Shown here: positions 1 through 6,440 of the stretch, piece by piece
How the letters are laid out: every line of letters begins with the position of its first letter
How positions within the stretch are numbered: position 1 is the stretch's first letter
Origin: Chloroflexota bacterium
GTDB taxonomy: Bacteria > Chloroflexota > UBA11872
DNA length: 16,110 nt
Assembly (NCBI GenBank): GCA_028875175.1
Contig: JAPPFO010000248.1
Coordinates: 1-16,110, forward strand
Reading direction: 5' to 3'
Notes under the pieces: model-generated
What the model was told of the DNA's origin: nothing
What the model saw: only the letters and a program-made list of their open reading frames with translations
Databases searched by the model: none
Program-made: the position numbers and the translations under genes

Positions 1-354
1 CTGCGCGAGGTCCGTCGCGTGCTGCGACCCGGCGCTCACTTCATCTTCACCACCCACGACCGCGCCTCACCCCGCTTCCTTCAGTTCTGGCGCGAGGAAC
101 GGGCTCGCTGGGATCGCGGCGAGCAGGACACACGCCTGTTCGAGTTCGGCGACCGCATCATCCCCGATTCCGGCGTCCTGACCTACATCCACATCCCGGC
201 GCGAACCGAAGTCGCCAGGCTCATGGCCAACGCCGGCTTCATCCTCGTCGAGGACCGGCTGCGCTCCGAGCTGGCGGTTGAGTCCGATGCCATCCGCAAG
301 TTCAGCGCCGAATGCCGCATGTGGATCGTCAGGCGGCCCTTGGATCGCGCCTGA
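1..354 (+). CDS. SAM-dependent methyltransferase, C-terminal part (5' truncated by window edge)
   Basis: The reading frame is open from base 1 to a TGA at 352-354, so only the last 117 residues are visible and the start lies outside the window. The first visible residues, LREVRRVLRPGAHFIFTTHD, match the post-motif-III region of class I (UbiE/Methyltransf_11-type) methyltransferases, where a helix ending in LRPGG leads into a beta strand. A later segment (about residues 68-82, ARTEVARLMANAGFILVED) fits the usual helix plus 'aGF' strand near the C-terminus of these enzymes. The SAM-binding GxGxG motif would lie upstream and cannot be checked. The substrate is unknown. The gene converges on the VTT-domain gene, with 79 bp between the stop codons. 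Confidence is good for the fold and low for any specific reaction. Confidence 0.7.
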   Translation: MREVRRVLRPGAHFIFTTHDRASPRFLQFWREERARWDRGEQDTRLFEFGDRIIPDSGVLTYIHIPARTEVARLMANAGFILVEDRLRSELAVESDAIRKFSAECRMWIVRRPLDRA

Positions 355-393
355 GCTAAACCGTTCGCTTTCCCCGCCATGCCGTCGCAACGT

Positions 394-424
394 CGCCGCT
401 CGGGTCTCGGGCGACTCAGCGGCG
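394..424. terminator. Inverted repeat between convergent genes, candidate bidirectional terminator
   Basis: The arms CGCCGCT (394-400) and AGCGGCG (418-424) are perfect 7-bp complements separated by 17 nt. A short GTC/GAC pairing inside the loop could extend the stem. It lies in the 79-bp gap between two convergent stop codons, where a shared terminator would be expected. No T-tract follows on either strand, so it is not a canonical intrinsic terminator. Confidence 0.3.
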
Positions 425-433
425 CCGAGAGCC

Positions 434-1057
434 CTAGAGGAACTGCCGAATGAAGTCCGCGCCCTGCACCCCAACCGCCGCGAATCCAATGTTCTTGATC
501 AGCCTGCCCGCCCACGAGGCCACGAAGAACTTCCACCACCCCAGCCGTGCCGCCCCCGCAATGGTCCCCGCCAGGTCGAAGAACGGGTTCGGCAGTGCCG
601 CGATCGCAAAAATCACCAGCAACCCCCACCGCTTGATCCAGGCTTCCACCCGCTGATACGACTTCCGCCGCTGGATCCACTTCGAACCGGTCACGCCCAG
701 CAGGTACGACACCATTTCGCCCGCCACCTGTCCCGTGGTCCCCACCAGCACCGGCCCCCACACGTTGTCGAATGCCACGGCGAATACCGCGATGGACGCC
801 CACCCGAATCCGGGCAGCATGAACAGCGCACCCGACTGCACCGACACCAGGAACAGCGCCAGGTATGCCGGTCCGGCGTTCTGCCGGATTTCCTCCGCGT
901 ACGGGATGGCCGCCAGGCTGACGCCGGTCACCACGACCAGCGACGCCACCTGCAACCAGAAGACGCGCTTGTCTACGACCGCGGATCCCCGCCCGCCGGT
1001 TTCGGCGGGCGGGAGGCTATCGGCCGGGGCGCTTGACGGGTCGGTTTCGATCTGCAT
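434..1057 (-). CDS. VTT-domain (DedA/SNARE-associated family) integral membrane protein
   Basis: This 207-residue protein has a polar N-terminus of about 30 residues followed by hydrophobic segments at about 33-52, 64-97, 101-121, 145-157 and 173-195. The family signature is visible: a glycine-rich stretch with an acidic residue before a YxxG (GQVAGEMVSYLLG, about 109-121), then ALPNPFFDLAGTIAGAARLG (about 154-173) and a terminal GRLIKN. These match VTT/DedA proteins, whose members scramble or transport lipids or affect membrane homeostasis. No specific substrate can be assigned here. The ATG at 1057 has no obvious Shine-Dalgarno upstream. The gene is divergent from fpg with 44 bp between start codons, so the promoters must be very compact. 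Confidence 0.8.
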   Translation of the reverse strand: MQIETDPSSAPADSLPPAETGGRGSAVVDKRVFWLQVASLVVVTGVSLAAIPYAEEIRQNAGPAYLALFLVSVQSGALFMLPGFGWASIAVFAVAFDNVWGPVLVGTTGQVAGEMVSYLLGVTGSKWIQRRKSYQRVEAWIKRWGLLVIFAIAALPNPFFDLAGTIAGAARLGWWKFFVASWAGRLIKNIGFAAVGVQGADFIRQFL

Positions 1058-1088
1058 GCTGTGGGGCGCGACGCACGCGCCAATCCCA

Positions 1089-1094
1089 TAGTCT
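1089..1094 (+). promoter_or_regulatory. Candidate -10 element for a leaderless fpg transcript
   Basis: TAGTCT fits the TANNNT -10 consensus and ends 7 nt before the fpg ATG. With normal spacing, transcription would start at or next to the A of the start codon. No Shine-Dalgarno precedes that ATG, which agrees with leaderless initiation. No recognisable -35 is present, and a six-base match can arise by chance. Confidence 0.3.
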
Positions 1095-1101
1095 CGCGGT
1101 T

Positions 1102-1929
1102 ATGCCTGAGTTGCCGGAAGTTGAAACGATCCGCCGCGAGCTGGTCTCCTACATCGTAGGACGAAACGTCCGGCGTGCGACAGTCCTGGACCCCAAACTC
1201 ACCCTCGACCTGCCGCTCCAGGAGTTCGAATTCCGACTCATCGGCCAGCGCGTCGAGGGTGTCGACCGCCGCGGCAAGTACCTCCTGCTGCGCTTCACCG
1301 ACCGGATCCTCGTCTTGCACCTCATGATGAGCGGCCGCGTCCACCTCCGCCCCGCCGACGCGATTCAGCCGCATACCCGACTGGTCCTGGCCTTCGACCG
1401 CGACCCCGCTCTCCACTTCGTCGACGTTCGCCGCTTCGGCCGCGCCTGGGCGTTGGACGAAGCCGACCTGCCCTCTGTCATTGGCAACCTCGGCCCCGAA
1501 CCCCTGGGCGACGACTTCGAGTGGCGCACCCTCCGCGAGGCTTTCCGCGACCGCACCGTGGCCGTCAAGTCCGCCCTGCTTGACCAGCGCACCGTCGCCG
1601 GCGTCGGCAACATCTATGCCGACGAGGCTCTCTTCAGCGCCCGCATCCACCCCGAGGCTCCCGTCGACAGGGTTTCCATCCCCAAACTCAAGGCCCTCGC
1701 CGCGGGCATCGTCGAGGCTCTCGAATCAGGCATCGCCAACCACGGAACCTCGTTCAGCACCTTCGAAACCAGCCGCGGCACCCCCGGCGCCCACCAGGAC
1801 CATCTCCAGGTCTTCCGCCGCACCGGCCAACCCTGCCCCCGCTGCGCCCGCCCCATCCGCCGCATCGTCGTCGGCCAGCGCAGCACCCACTATTGCTCGT
1901 TCTGCCAACGCCGCCCCCGAGGGACCTAG
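1102..1929 (+). CDS. mutM: Formamidopyrimidine-DNA glycosylase (Fpg/MutM)
   Basis: This is a base-excision-repair enzyme that removes 8-oxoguanine and formamidopyrimidines and cleaves the abasic site. The start at 1102 is fixed by the mature N-terminus MPELPEVETI. The family needs Pro2 as the nucleophile after Met removal and Glu3 for catalysis, so the longer in-frame extension to 1033 is wrong. Lys59 (DRRGKYLLL) corresponds to the conserved beta-hairpin lysine. MMSG (75-78), the VDVRRFG loop (108-114) and GVGNIYADE (167-175, helix-two-turn-helix) are present. The C-terminal zinc finger is complete, with Cys245, Cys248, Cys265 and Cys268 and the DNA-contacting Arg260 in GQRSTHYC. At 275 residues it is full length. 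It lies divergent to the VTT gene and converges with the DUF3500 gene, 9 bp apart. Confidence 0.97.
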   Translation: MPELPEVETIRRELVSYIVGRNVRRATVLDPKLTLDLPLQEFEFRLIGQRVEGVDRRGKYLLLRFTDRILVLHLMMSGRVHLRPADAIQPHTRLVLAFDRDPALHFVDVRRFGRAWALDEADLPSVIGNLGPEPLGDDFEWRTLREAFRDRTVAVKSALLDQRTVAGVGNIYADEALFSARIHPEAPVDRVSIPKLKALAAGIVEALESGIANHGTSFSTFETSRGTPGAHQDHLQVFRRTGQPCPRCARPIRRIVVGQRSTHYCSFCQRRPRGT

Positions 1930-1938
1930 GCGTCCCAG

Positions 1939-3015
1939 TCAGTTCGCCGCGACCGCAGTCTGTCCATACTCGTTGCTCGGATCGCGGTAGAGCGAGTGGT
2001 AGTGCGAACCCCCTCCGCCCAACCTTCCTTCCGTCGAAAACTCAATGATCAGCGACGGCCCCTGGATCCGGAAGTAAATCGGCCCACGGTCCACCTCGCC
2101 GTGCCAGGCAAAGTGCAGGTCGTCGAGTTCGCTTCCAATCTCATCCATCCGCGCCTGCGCGCTCGTCGCATCCAGCACACCCACCCACAGCTCAATCGCG
2201 TGCAGCAGCACCTGCTGCTGCTCCGCGCTCCAGTCCCCCGCGGCGGCGCCTTCAATCTCGGGAACAACCCCATCTCGCCCCGCCCCTGTCTGGATTCCGT
2301 TCGGCCGGCTTGCGAGCGTGGCCAGTGCCTTCGCCTCGCCGTCCAGCTCTCTGATAACGGCACGCCCCGCGTTCGCGAACGGATCCAGCGGCGCAGCCGT
2401 CGCATTGCCATGCACAAAGGTCGCCGGCTCGATTCCCAGGAATGTCGGCGACAGATAGCTCCGCCCCTCCACCACCGTCACATTCACCGCCAGGTGATGC
2501 CCGCCGAACTGCCAACCCCAGGGCGCCTGGTCTGATGGCTCCCCGAAGAACGCCAGCCAGTAGTTCTCCGCGCTGAACCGCGAACGGTCCCCGCCGCGCG
2601 ACTCCGCCAGCGCGTCCTCCGCCCGCACGATCCCCGTCACCACCTCGTATCCCGCCGGGCTCATGGCCACCGCCAGGAAGTGGTGCAACGCGTCCGTCTG
2701 CTCCAGGTCCAGGTCGCCAATCCGCACTCCGTTCCGCTCAAATCGCACCGAACCCGGCGGCAGATTGGACCAGTTCGACCGACGCGAATCTCCCAACTCC
2801 AGCACCGCCGTCACGCGCTGTTCGCTGCTCAGCGACTCGAGAAACGCCGTGGCTGCGCTGACTGCCGGCGAACCGGGCGCAACGGTCGCCACCGCCTCCG
2901 GCGTCGAGTCCGGCACGGTACCTAGGGAGTGGCCAGGTGCCGTCTCGCTACCGCACCCGACCAGCACCACGGCCGCCACCACCACGGCCACCGCAACCAA
3001 CCTTCTGTGACCCAT
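1939..3015 (-). CDS. DUF3500-family lipoprotein
   Basis: This 358-residue protein starts with a lipoprotein signal: basic MGHRR, a hydrophobic run, then the lipobox LVGC with Cys21 as the predicted lipidated residue. A Ser/Thr/Pro-rich linker follows to about residue 45. The body matches DUF3500: FLESLSSEQR, a WSNLPPG segment, GEPSDQAPWGWQFGGHHLA and SPTFLGIEPATF in the expected order. The function of DUF3500 is unknown, and the GGHH motif suggests metal or ligand binding by inference only. The protein should be anchored on the outer face of the cytoplasmic membrane. The gene is last in the minus-strand array, with its ATG 3 nt after the rqcH stop. A TANNNT match (TAGCCT, 3026-3021) lies just upstream, so an internal promoter is possible, and there is no clear Shine-Dalgarno. 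Confidence 0.85.
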   Translation of the reverse strand: MGHRRLVAVAVVVAAVVLVGCGSETAPGHSLGTVPDSTPEAVATVAPGSPAVSAATAFLESLSSEQRVTAVLELGDSRRSNWSNLPPGSVRFERNGVRIGDLDLEQTDALHHFLAVAMSPAGYEVVTGIVRAEDALAESRGGDRSRFSAENYWLAFFGEPSDQAPWGWQFGGHHLAVNVTVVEGRSYLSPTFLGIEPATFVHGNATAAPLDPFANAGRAVIRELDGEAKALATLASRPNGIQTGAGRDGVVPEIEGAAAGDWSAEQQQVLLHAIELWVGVLDATSAQARMDEIGSELDDLHFAWHGEVDRGPIYFRIQGPSLIIEFSTEGRLGGGGSHYHSLYRDPSNEYGQTAVAAN

Positions 3016-3018
3016 ACG

Positions 3019-4728
3019 TCAGGCTATCCGCTCCGCCCCAACCTCCCCCGGTACTCTCGGCGCAACCCGCAGCGTCCGCTCCCCCCGATACGTCACCTGA
3101 CCGGGCCCCGCCCCGCGAATCGGCCGCACCCGCCGCCGCTGCGTCACATCCACTTCAACCGTCGCGTCATCCCGCGCGGCGCTCAGGTGCGCCGCAATCG
3201 ACGCCGCCTGCTCGATCACTGCGTCTGGAGCTTCACCCTCGGGACACCGCAGCAGCACGTGCGCCCCGGGCACACCCCGCGCATGCAGCCACAGATCGTC
3301 CGGTACCGACTCGTGAAACGTCAGCCGGTGATTCTCCGCCGCCGTCCGACCCGCGCGCAGCTGGCACGTCCCCAGCGTCCACCGTGACGCCGCAGGCACG
3401 GACCGTTGCCTGGCGCTCGATTTGCCGTACCCCGCCTCAGCCAGCGTCGCCTCCAGCGCCTGCCGCACCCCGGGCGAATCCGCCCGCGCCAGGTCGTCCG
3501 CCGCCTGCCGCAGAAACCCCAGCTCCAACTCCGTGCGTGTGATCCGCCGCGGCGTATCCCGCGCCGCCGTCCGCCGGTCCTTGGCCTGCGTGAAATACCG
3601 CTGCGCGTTCTCCACCACCGACCGCCGTGGGTCCAGCTCGATCCTCCGCCCCTCGTGCTCGAACTCCCGCGTCCCCGCCGGCAACCCGTGCCCAAACCCC
3701 AGCAACGCCTCCCCGGCCGCCTGTAACTCGTCGGCCGCCGCGCTGCTCTCCAGCTCGACCTTCAGGGCCGCCAGCCGCCTGGTCGCTCGCTCCGTCGCCG
3801 ACGCAATCACCTGCTCCAGCCGTTCCTCACGCGCATCCCTGGCTGGTGCCGAGGTCGCCGTGGCGGCGTCAAACCGCTCCAGCGCCTCACTCATCGAGTC
3901 CACCGCCACCGAGGCCTCGTCAAACTGCGTCAGTTCATACGGTGCGAACGCCACCCATCCGCCCTTGCCGGCAACCAGCGACGGCCGCCACTCGTCTCGC
4001 GCCGCGTCGGCCAGGATCGTCCCCAGCCCCTGCAGCACCGGCGCCCAGTCACGAATCCCGTCGGCGGACACCCTCGCCCCATACCCCGCTCGCGCCAGTG
4101 CCTCCCGCGCCAACGTGGGGCTGACGGCCCGCACCCCGCGCACCAGCACCCGCCAGGCCGGCCCGCCCTGCGCACCGCTCCGGCGCAAGTCCTCCGGGTT
4201 CACCGCCGCCAAGTCCGGCAGATCCAGTGCCGCCGGCCGTTCGTACCGCGCCCCCGGCTGAATCCGTCGCCGCCCGTCCCCGCCGCCAACCCGCCGCCGC
4301 GCCTCCCGAATCCTTCCGTCCTCCTCCTCCAGCAGCAGATTCGTTTGCCGCCCGATGAACTCCACGATCAGCCGCGTCCGCACCGTCTCCGCCATCTCCG
4401 GCCCCTGCAGTTCGAACGTCAGATCCAGGATCCGTTCCGCCGGCGGCTGCGCGATCTCCACCAGCCGCGCTCCACGCATCCACTTTCGCGACAGCAGCAA
4501 CAGCGGGCTCGCCGCCTCAGTCCCCGCCCGCGGCCACTGCCGCGCAAACCGCACCCGCGGCCTGTCCGGATCCACGTCCACCAGCAAGTAATGCCGTTCC
4601 TGGCGCCCGTAGATCTCCAGCGCCATCGCCCCCGGCTTCGGCGACGCCACCCGCTGCACGCGACCGCCCAGCGCGCGGGCCTCGATCTCCGACCGCACCG
4701 CCGCCAGCGTCAGCGCGTCAAAGTTCAC
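3019..4728 (-). CDS. rqcH: RqcH/Rqc2 homologue (NFACT family), ribosome-associated quality control
   Basis: RqcH binds stalled 50S subunits carrying peptidyl-tRNA and directs C-terminal alanine tailing. The protein has 569 residues, like Bacillus RqcH. NFACT-N starts at MNFDALTLAAVRSEI, then come the middle helical region (to about 270), a coiled-coil stretch (about 275-345 and beyond) and the C-terminal NFACT-R domain (about 449-569). NFACT-R is marked by WTLGTCQLRAGR, ENHRLTFHESVPDDLW and LHARGVPGAHVLLR. I chose the GTG at 4728 because the family N-terminus begins there and a GGAG-rich stretch lies upstream. The 72 residues added by an upstream ATG (4944) are low-complexity antisense-like sequence inside the kinase gene. 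The gene overlaps the kinase stop by 11 bp. The conserved Asp-Arg pair (D97-R98 in B. subtilis) is Glu98-Arg99 here. The NFACT-R 'GRNxxQN' element is degenerate (GRTAAEN). Confidence 0.92.
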   Translation of the reverse strand: MNFDALTLAAVRSEIEARALGGRVQRVASPKPGAMALEIYGRQERHYLLVDVDPDRPRVRFARQWPRAGTEAASPLLLLSRKWMRGARLVEIAQPPAERILDLTFELQGPEMAETVRTRLIVEFIGRQTNLLLEEEDGRIREARRRVGGGDGRRRIQPGARYERPAALDLPDLAAVNPEDLRRSGAQGGPAWRVLVRGVRAVSPTLAREALARAGYGARVSADGIRDWAPVLQGLGTILADAARDEWRPSLVAGKGGWVAFAPYELTQFDEASVAVDSMSEALERFDAATATSAPARDAREERLEQVIASATERATRRLAALKVELESSAAADELQAAGEALLGFGHGLPAGTREFEHEGRRIELDPRRSVVENAQRYFTQAKDRRTAARDTPRRITRTELELGFLRQAADDLARADSPGVRQALEATLAEAGYGKSSARQRSVPAASRWTLGTCQLRAGRTAAENHRLTFHESVPDDLWLHARGVPGAHVLLRCPEGEAPDAVIEQAASIAAHLSAARDDATVEVDVTQRRRVRPIRGAGPGQVTYRGERTLRVAPRVPGEVGAERIA

Positions 4729-5566
4729 CCGCGGCTCCGGGCTCCGCCAGCAGGTGGAACGGCTCCGGCTTGGGCTCGCTGATCCACCGCGCCGCTGCCG
4801 CCGCCGACACCCGCAGAGACTCCCGCAGGTCGCCGGTGGCTCGATAGGCGCTGAACAACACCGCCGCGAACACGTCCCCCGTCCCCGTCGGATTTCGAAT
4901 CGGCCGCTCGACGACAGGGAATCGCAGCCAGCGGCCGCCCTCATGCGCCTCCATCGCCCCGGCGCCGTCCGTCAAAACCCCCACCCGCGATCTCGCCAGC
5001 AGCGTCTTGGCCGTCTCGACGTCACCCGCCAGGTCTTCGGTGCTGAGAACGCTTACGTCGGCCCCTCCAAACGCGTGCCCCGCCGACCGCGGCAAATCCA
5101 CGCGCACGTGCCCGCGCTCGTCCACCCGCCGCAGCAACCCCTGCCCCGTCAGCGCCACAAAGCCCCGGCCCGCCACCGCCTTCACCACCGCCGGCCCCGT
5201 CTCCCGCAGAATCGGCCCCAGGTGCACGATCTCCGCCTCCCGCGCCAGCCCTTCCACCTCCGCCGCCCGCAGCCGCGGCGCCCGCGCATGCACCAGTTGC
5301 GTCCGGCCCTCCGGCAGGTAGATGTTCGAAAACGTGGCCGCTGCTCGTGCCGGCCCCGCGCGCCAGTCAATCTCCGGCACCTCCGCCGCCAGCCGCCGCG
5401 CCGCTCCGCGCGGCAAACGCGTGGCCACCACCACCCGGTACCCCAGCGCCGCCGCCGCCCGTCCGCTGTAGTAAGCCGTCCCACCAAAGGTCGAACCGTC
5501 CGGTGTCAGGTCCGTCGTCACGTTGCCGAGCAGCAGGTACACCGGCCGCTCGGCCTCGGCGGTCAT
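4718..5566 (-). CDS. PfkB-family sugar kinase (ribokinase fold)
   Basis: This 282-residue protein has the PfkB layout. The N-terminal strand YLLLGNVTTDL is followed by the di-glycine substrate loop FGGTAYYSGRAAAALG (about 27-42). A central Rossmann-like segment includes VLTDGAGA (about 197-204). The C-terminal signature PTGTGDVFAAVL (about 226-237) carries the anion-hole GTG and the catalytic Asp231. Enzymes of this family phosphorylate sugars, nucleosides or similar alcohols with ATP, and the substrate cannot be read from sequence. The ATG at 5566 is 13 bp past the khpB stop and has an AGGGG-like ribosome binding site. An upstream in-frame start at 5653 would lie inside khpB and adds non-homologous residues. 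The position between khpB and rqcH in one array may reflect shared transcription rather than shared function. Confidence 0.87.
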   Translation of the reverse strand: MTAEAERPVYLLLGNVTTDLTPDGSTFGGTAYYSGRAAAALGYRVVVATRLPRGAARRLAAEVPEIDWRAGPARAAATFSNIYLPEGRTQLVHARAPRLRAAEVEGLAREAEIVHLGPILRETGPAVVKAVAGRGFVALTGQGLLRRVDERGHVRVDLPRSAGHAFGGADVSVLSTEDLAGDVETAKTLLARSRVGVLTDGAGAMEAHEGGRWLRFPVVERPIRNPTGTGDVFAAVLFSAYRATGDLRESLRVSAAAAARWISEPKPEPFHLLAEPGAAGEL

Positions 5567-5579
5567 GCGCCCCTGGCGG

Positions 5580-6440
5580 TCAAGCCCTGGGGCTGATGAC
5601 GACGCGGCGTTCGTCGCCCTCGCCGATGCTGTATGTGCGCACATCCTCGTCATCCGCCAGCGCCACGTGCACCAGCCGCCGCTCGTTGGCCGGCATCGCC
5701 TCCAGCGTGATCGGCTCCTGCGTGTCCCGCACCTCGTCGGCCAGCGTCTCCGCCAGTTCCGCCAGTTGGTCCGCCCGTCGCTGGCGGTAGCCGTTCACGT
5801 CGACGATCACCCGGCACGGCCGTCCCATTCGCCGCCCTAGCATCAGGTTCACCAGGTACCCAAACGCTCGCAGCGTCTCGCCCTGTCGTCCGATCAGCCG
5901 CCCGAAGTCCTCGTCGCCCACGATGTTGTAGCCCAGCGGGTCCTCCGACACCAGGTCAAAGTCCGCCACGAAGCCCATGCGGTCCAGCAGGGTCTCAATC
6001 AGGTCCTCGGCCTCGTTCTCCAGGTCCTCACCGGCCTCCAGCAGCTCGCCGCGTGGCCGCCGCGCCGCTGGCACGGTCGGTTCTTCCTTGGCCGCCTCGG
6101 GCGCTTCCGCGGCCACTGGCGCAGGTGCTGCTTCCTCCGCTGGTTCCTCCGTCGCTTCCTCGGGGGGCATCGCCTCGGGTTCAGGCGCCGCGGTTTCCGC
6201 CACGACCTCGTCGGCTTCCTCCTGTTCGTCCTCGTCCTCTTCCGAGTACGGCCGGCTGCGCACCGTCACCCGGACCCGCGCGTCCTCGCGGCCCATGCCC
6301 AGCACCCCGCGCGACCCGGAACTCACCACCTCCACGTCAATCTCGTCCAGTGACACGTTCAGTTGCAGGAGCGCGCGTTTCACCGCGTCCTCAACCGTAC
6401 CGCCGGTCACGATCACGCCATTGCCGGAATCGTTAGCCAC
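5580..6440 (-). CDS. khpB: KhpB/Jag RNA-binding protein (Jag_N, KH and R3H domains)
   Basis: This 286-residue protein has the three Jag domains in order. Jag_N (residues 9-61) includes VTGGTVEDAVKRALLQLNV and RGVLGMGREDARV. An acidic Glu/Ala/Pro-rich linker runs from about 65 to 125. A KH domain has the GxxG loop in LIGRQGETL (182-190). An R3H domain contains NERRLVHVAL (252-261). KhpB binds RNA, usually with KhpA, and affects cell-envelope growth in Gram-positive bacteria. It commonly sits after yidC, as here. The start is a GTG at 6440 that overlaps the yidC stop by 8 bp. A strong GGAGGA ribosome binding site 6 nt upstream lies within the arginine codons of the yidC tail, so translational coupling is likely. 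The linker is long and unusually acidic, and probably disordered. Confidence 0.93.
   Translation of the reverse strand: MANDSGNGVIVTGGTVEDAVKRALLQLNVSLDEIDVEVVSSGSRGVLGMGREDARVRVTVRSRPYSEEDEDEQEEADEVVAETAAPEPEAMPPEEATEEPAEEAAPAPVAAEAPEAAKEEPTVPAARRPRGELLEAGEDLENEAEDLIETLLDRMGFVADFDLVSEDPLGYNIVGDEDFGRLIGRQGETLRAFGYLVNLMLGRRMGRPCRVIVDVNGYRQRRADQLAELAETLADEVRDTQEPITLEAMPANERRLVHVALADDEDVRTYSIGEGDERRVVISPRA

Noticed and set aside
1921..1936. GGGAC/GTCCC inverted repeat spanning the fpg stop codon as a terminator
   Set aside because: The stem is only 5 bp, lies partly in coding sequence, and has no T-tract on either strand, so chance is a sufficient explanation.
4729..4944. 72-residue N-terminal extension of RqcH from an ATG at 4944
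   Set aside because: It is Cys/Arg/Ser-rich shadow sequence within the kinase gene, and RqcH homology starts exactly at the GTG at 4728.
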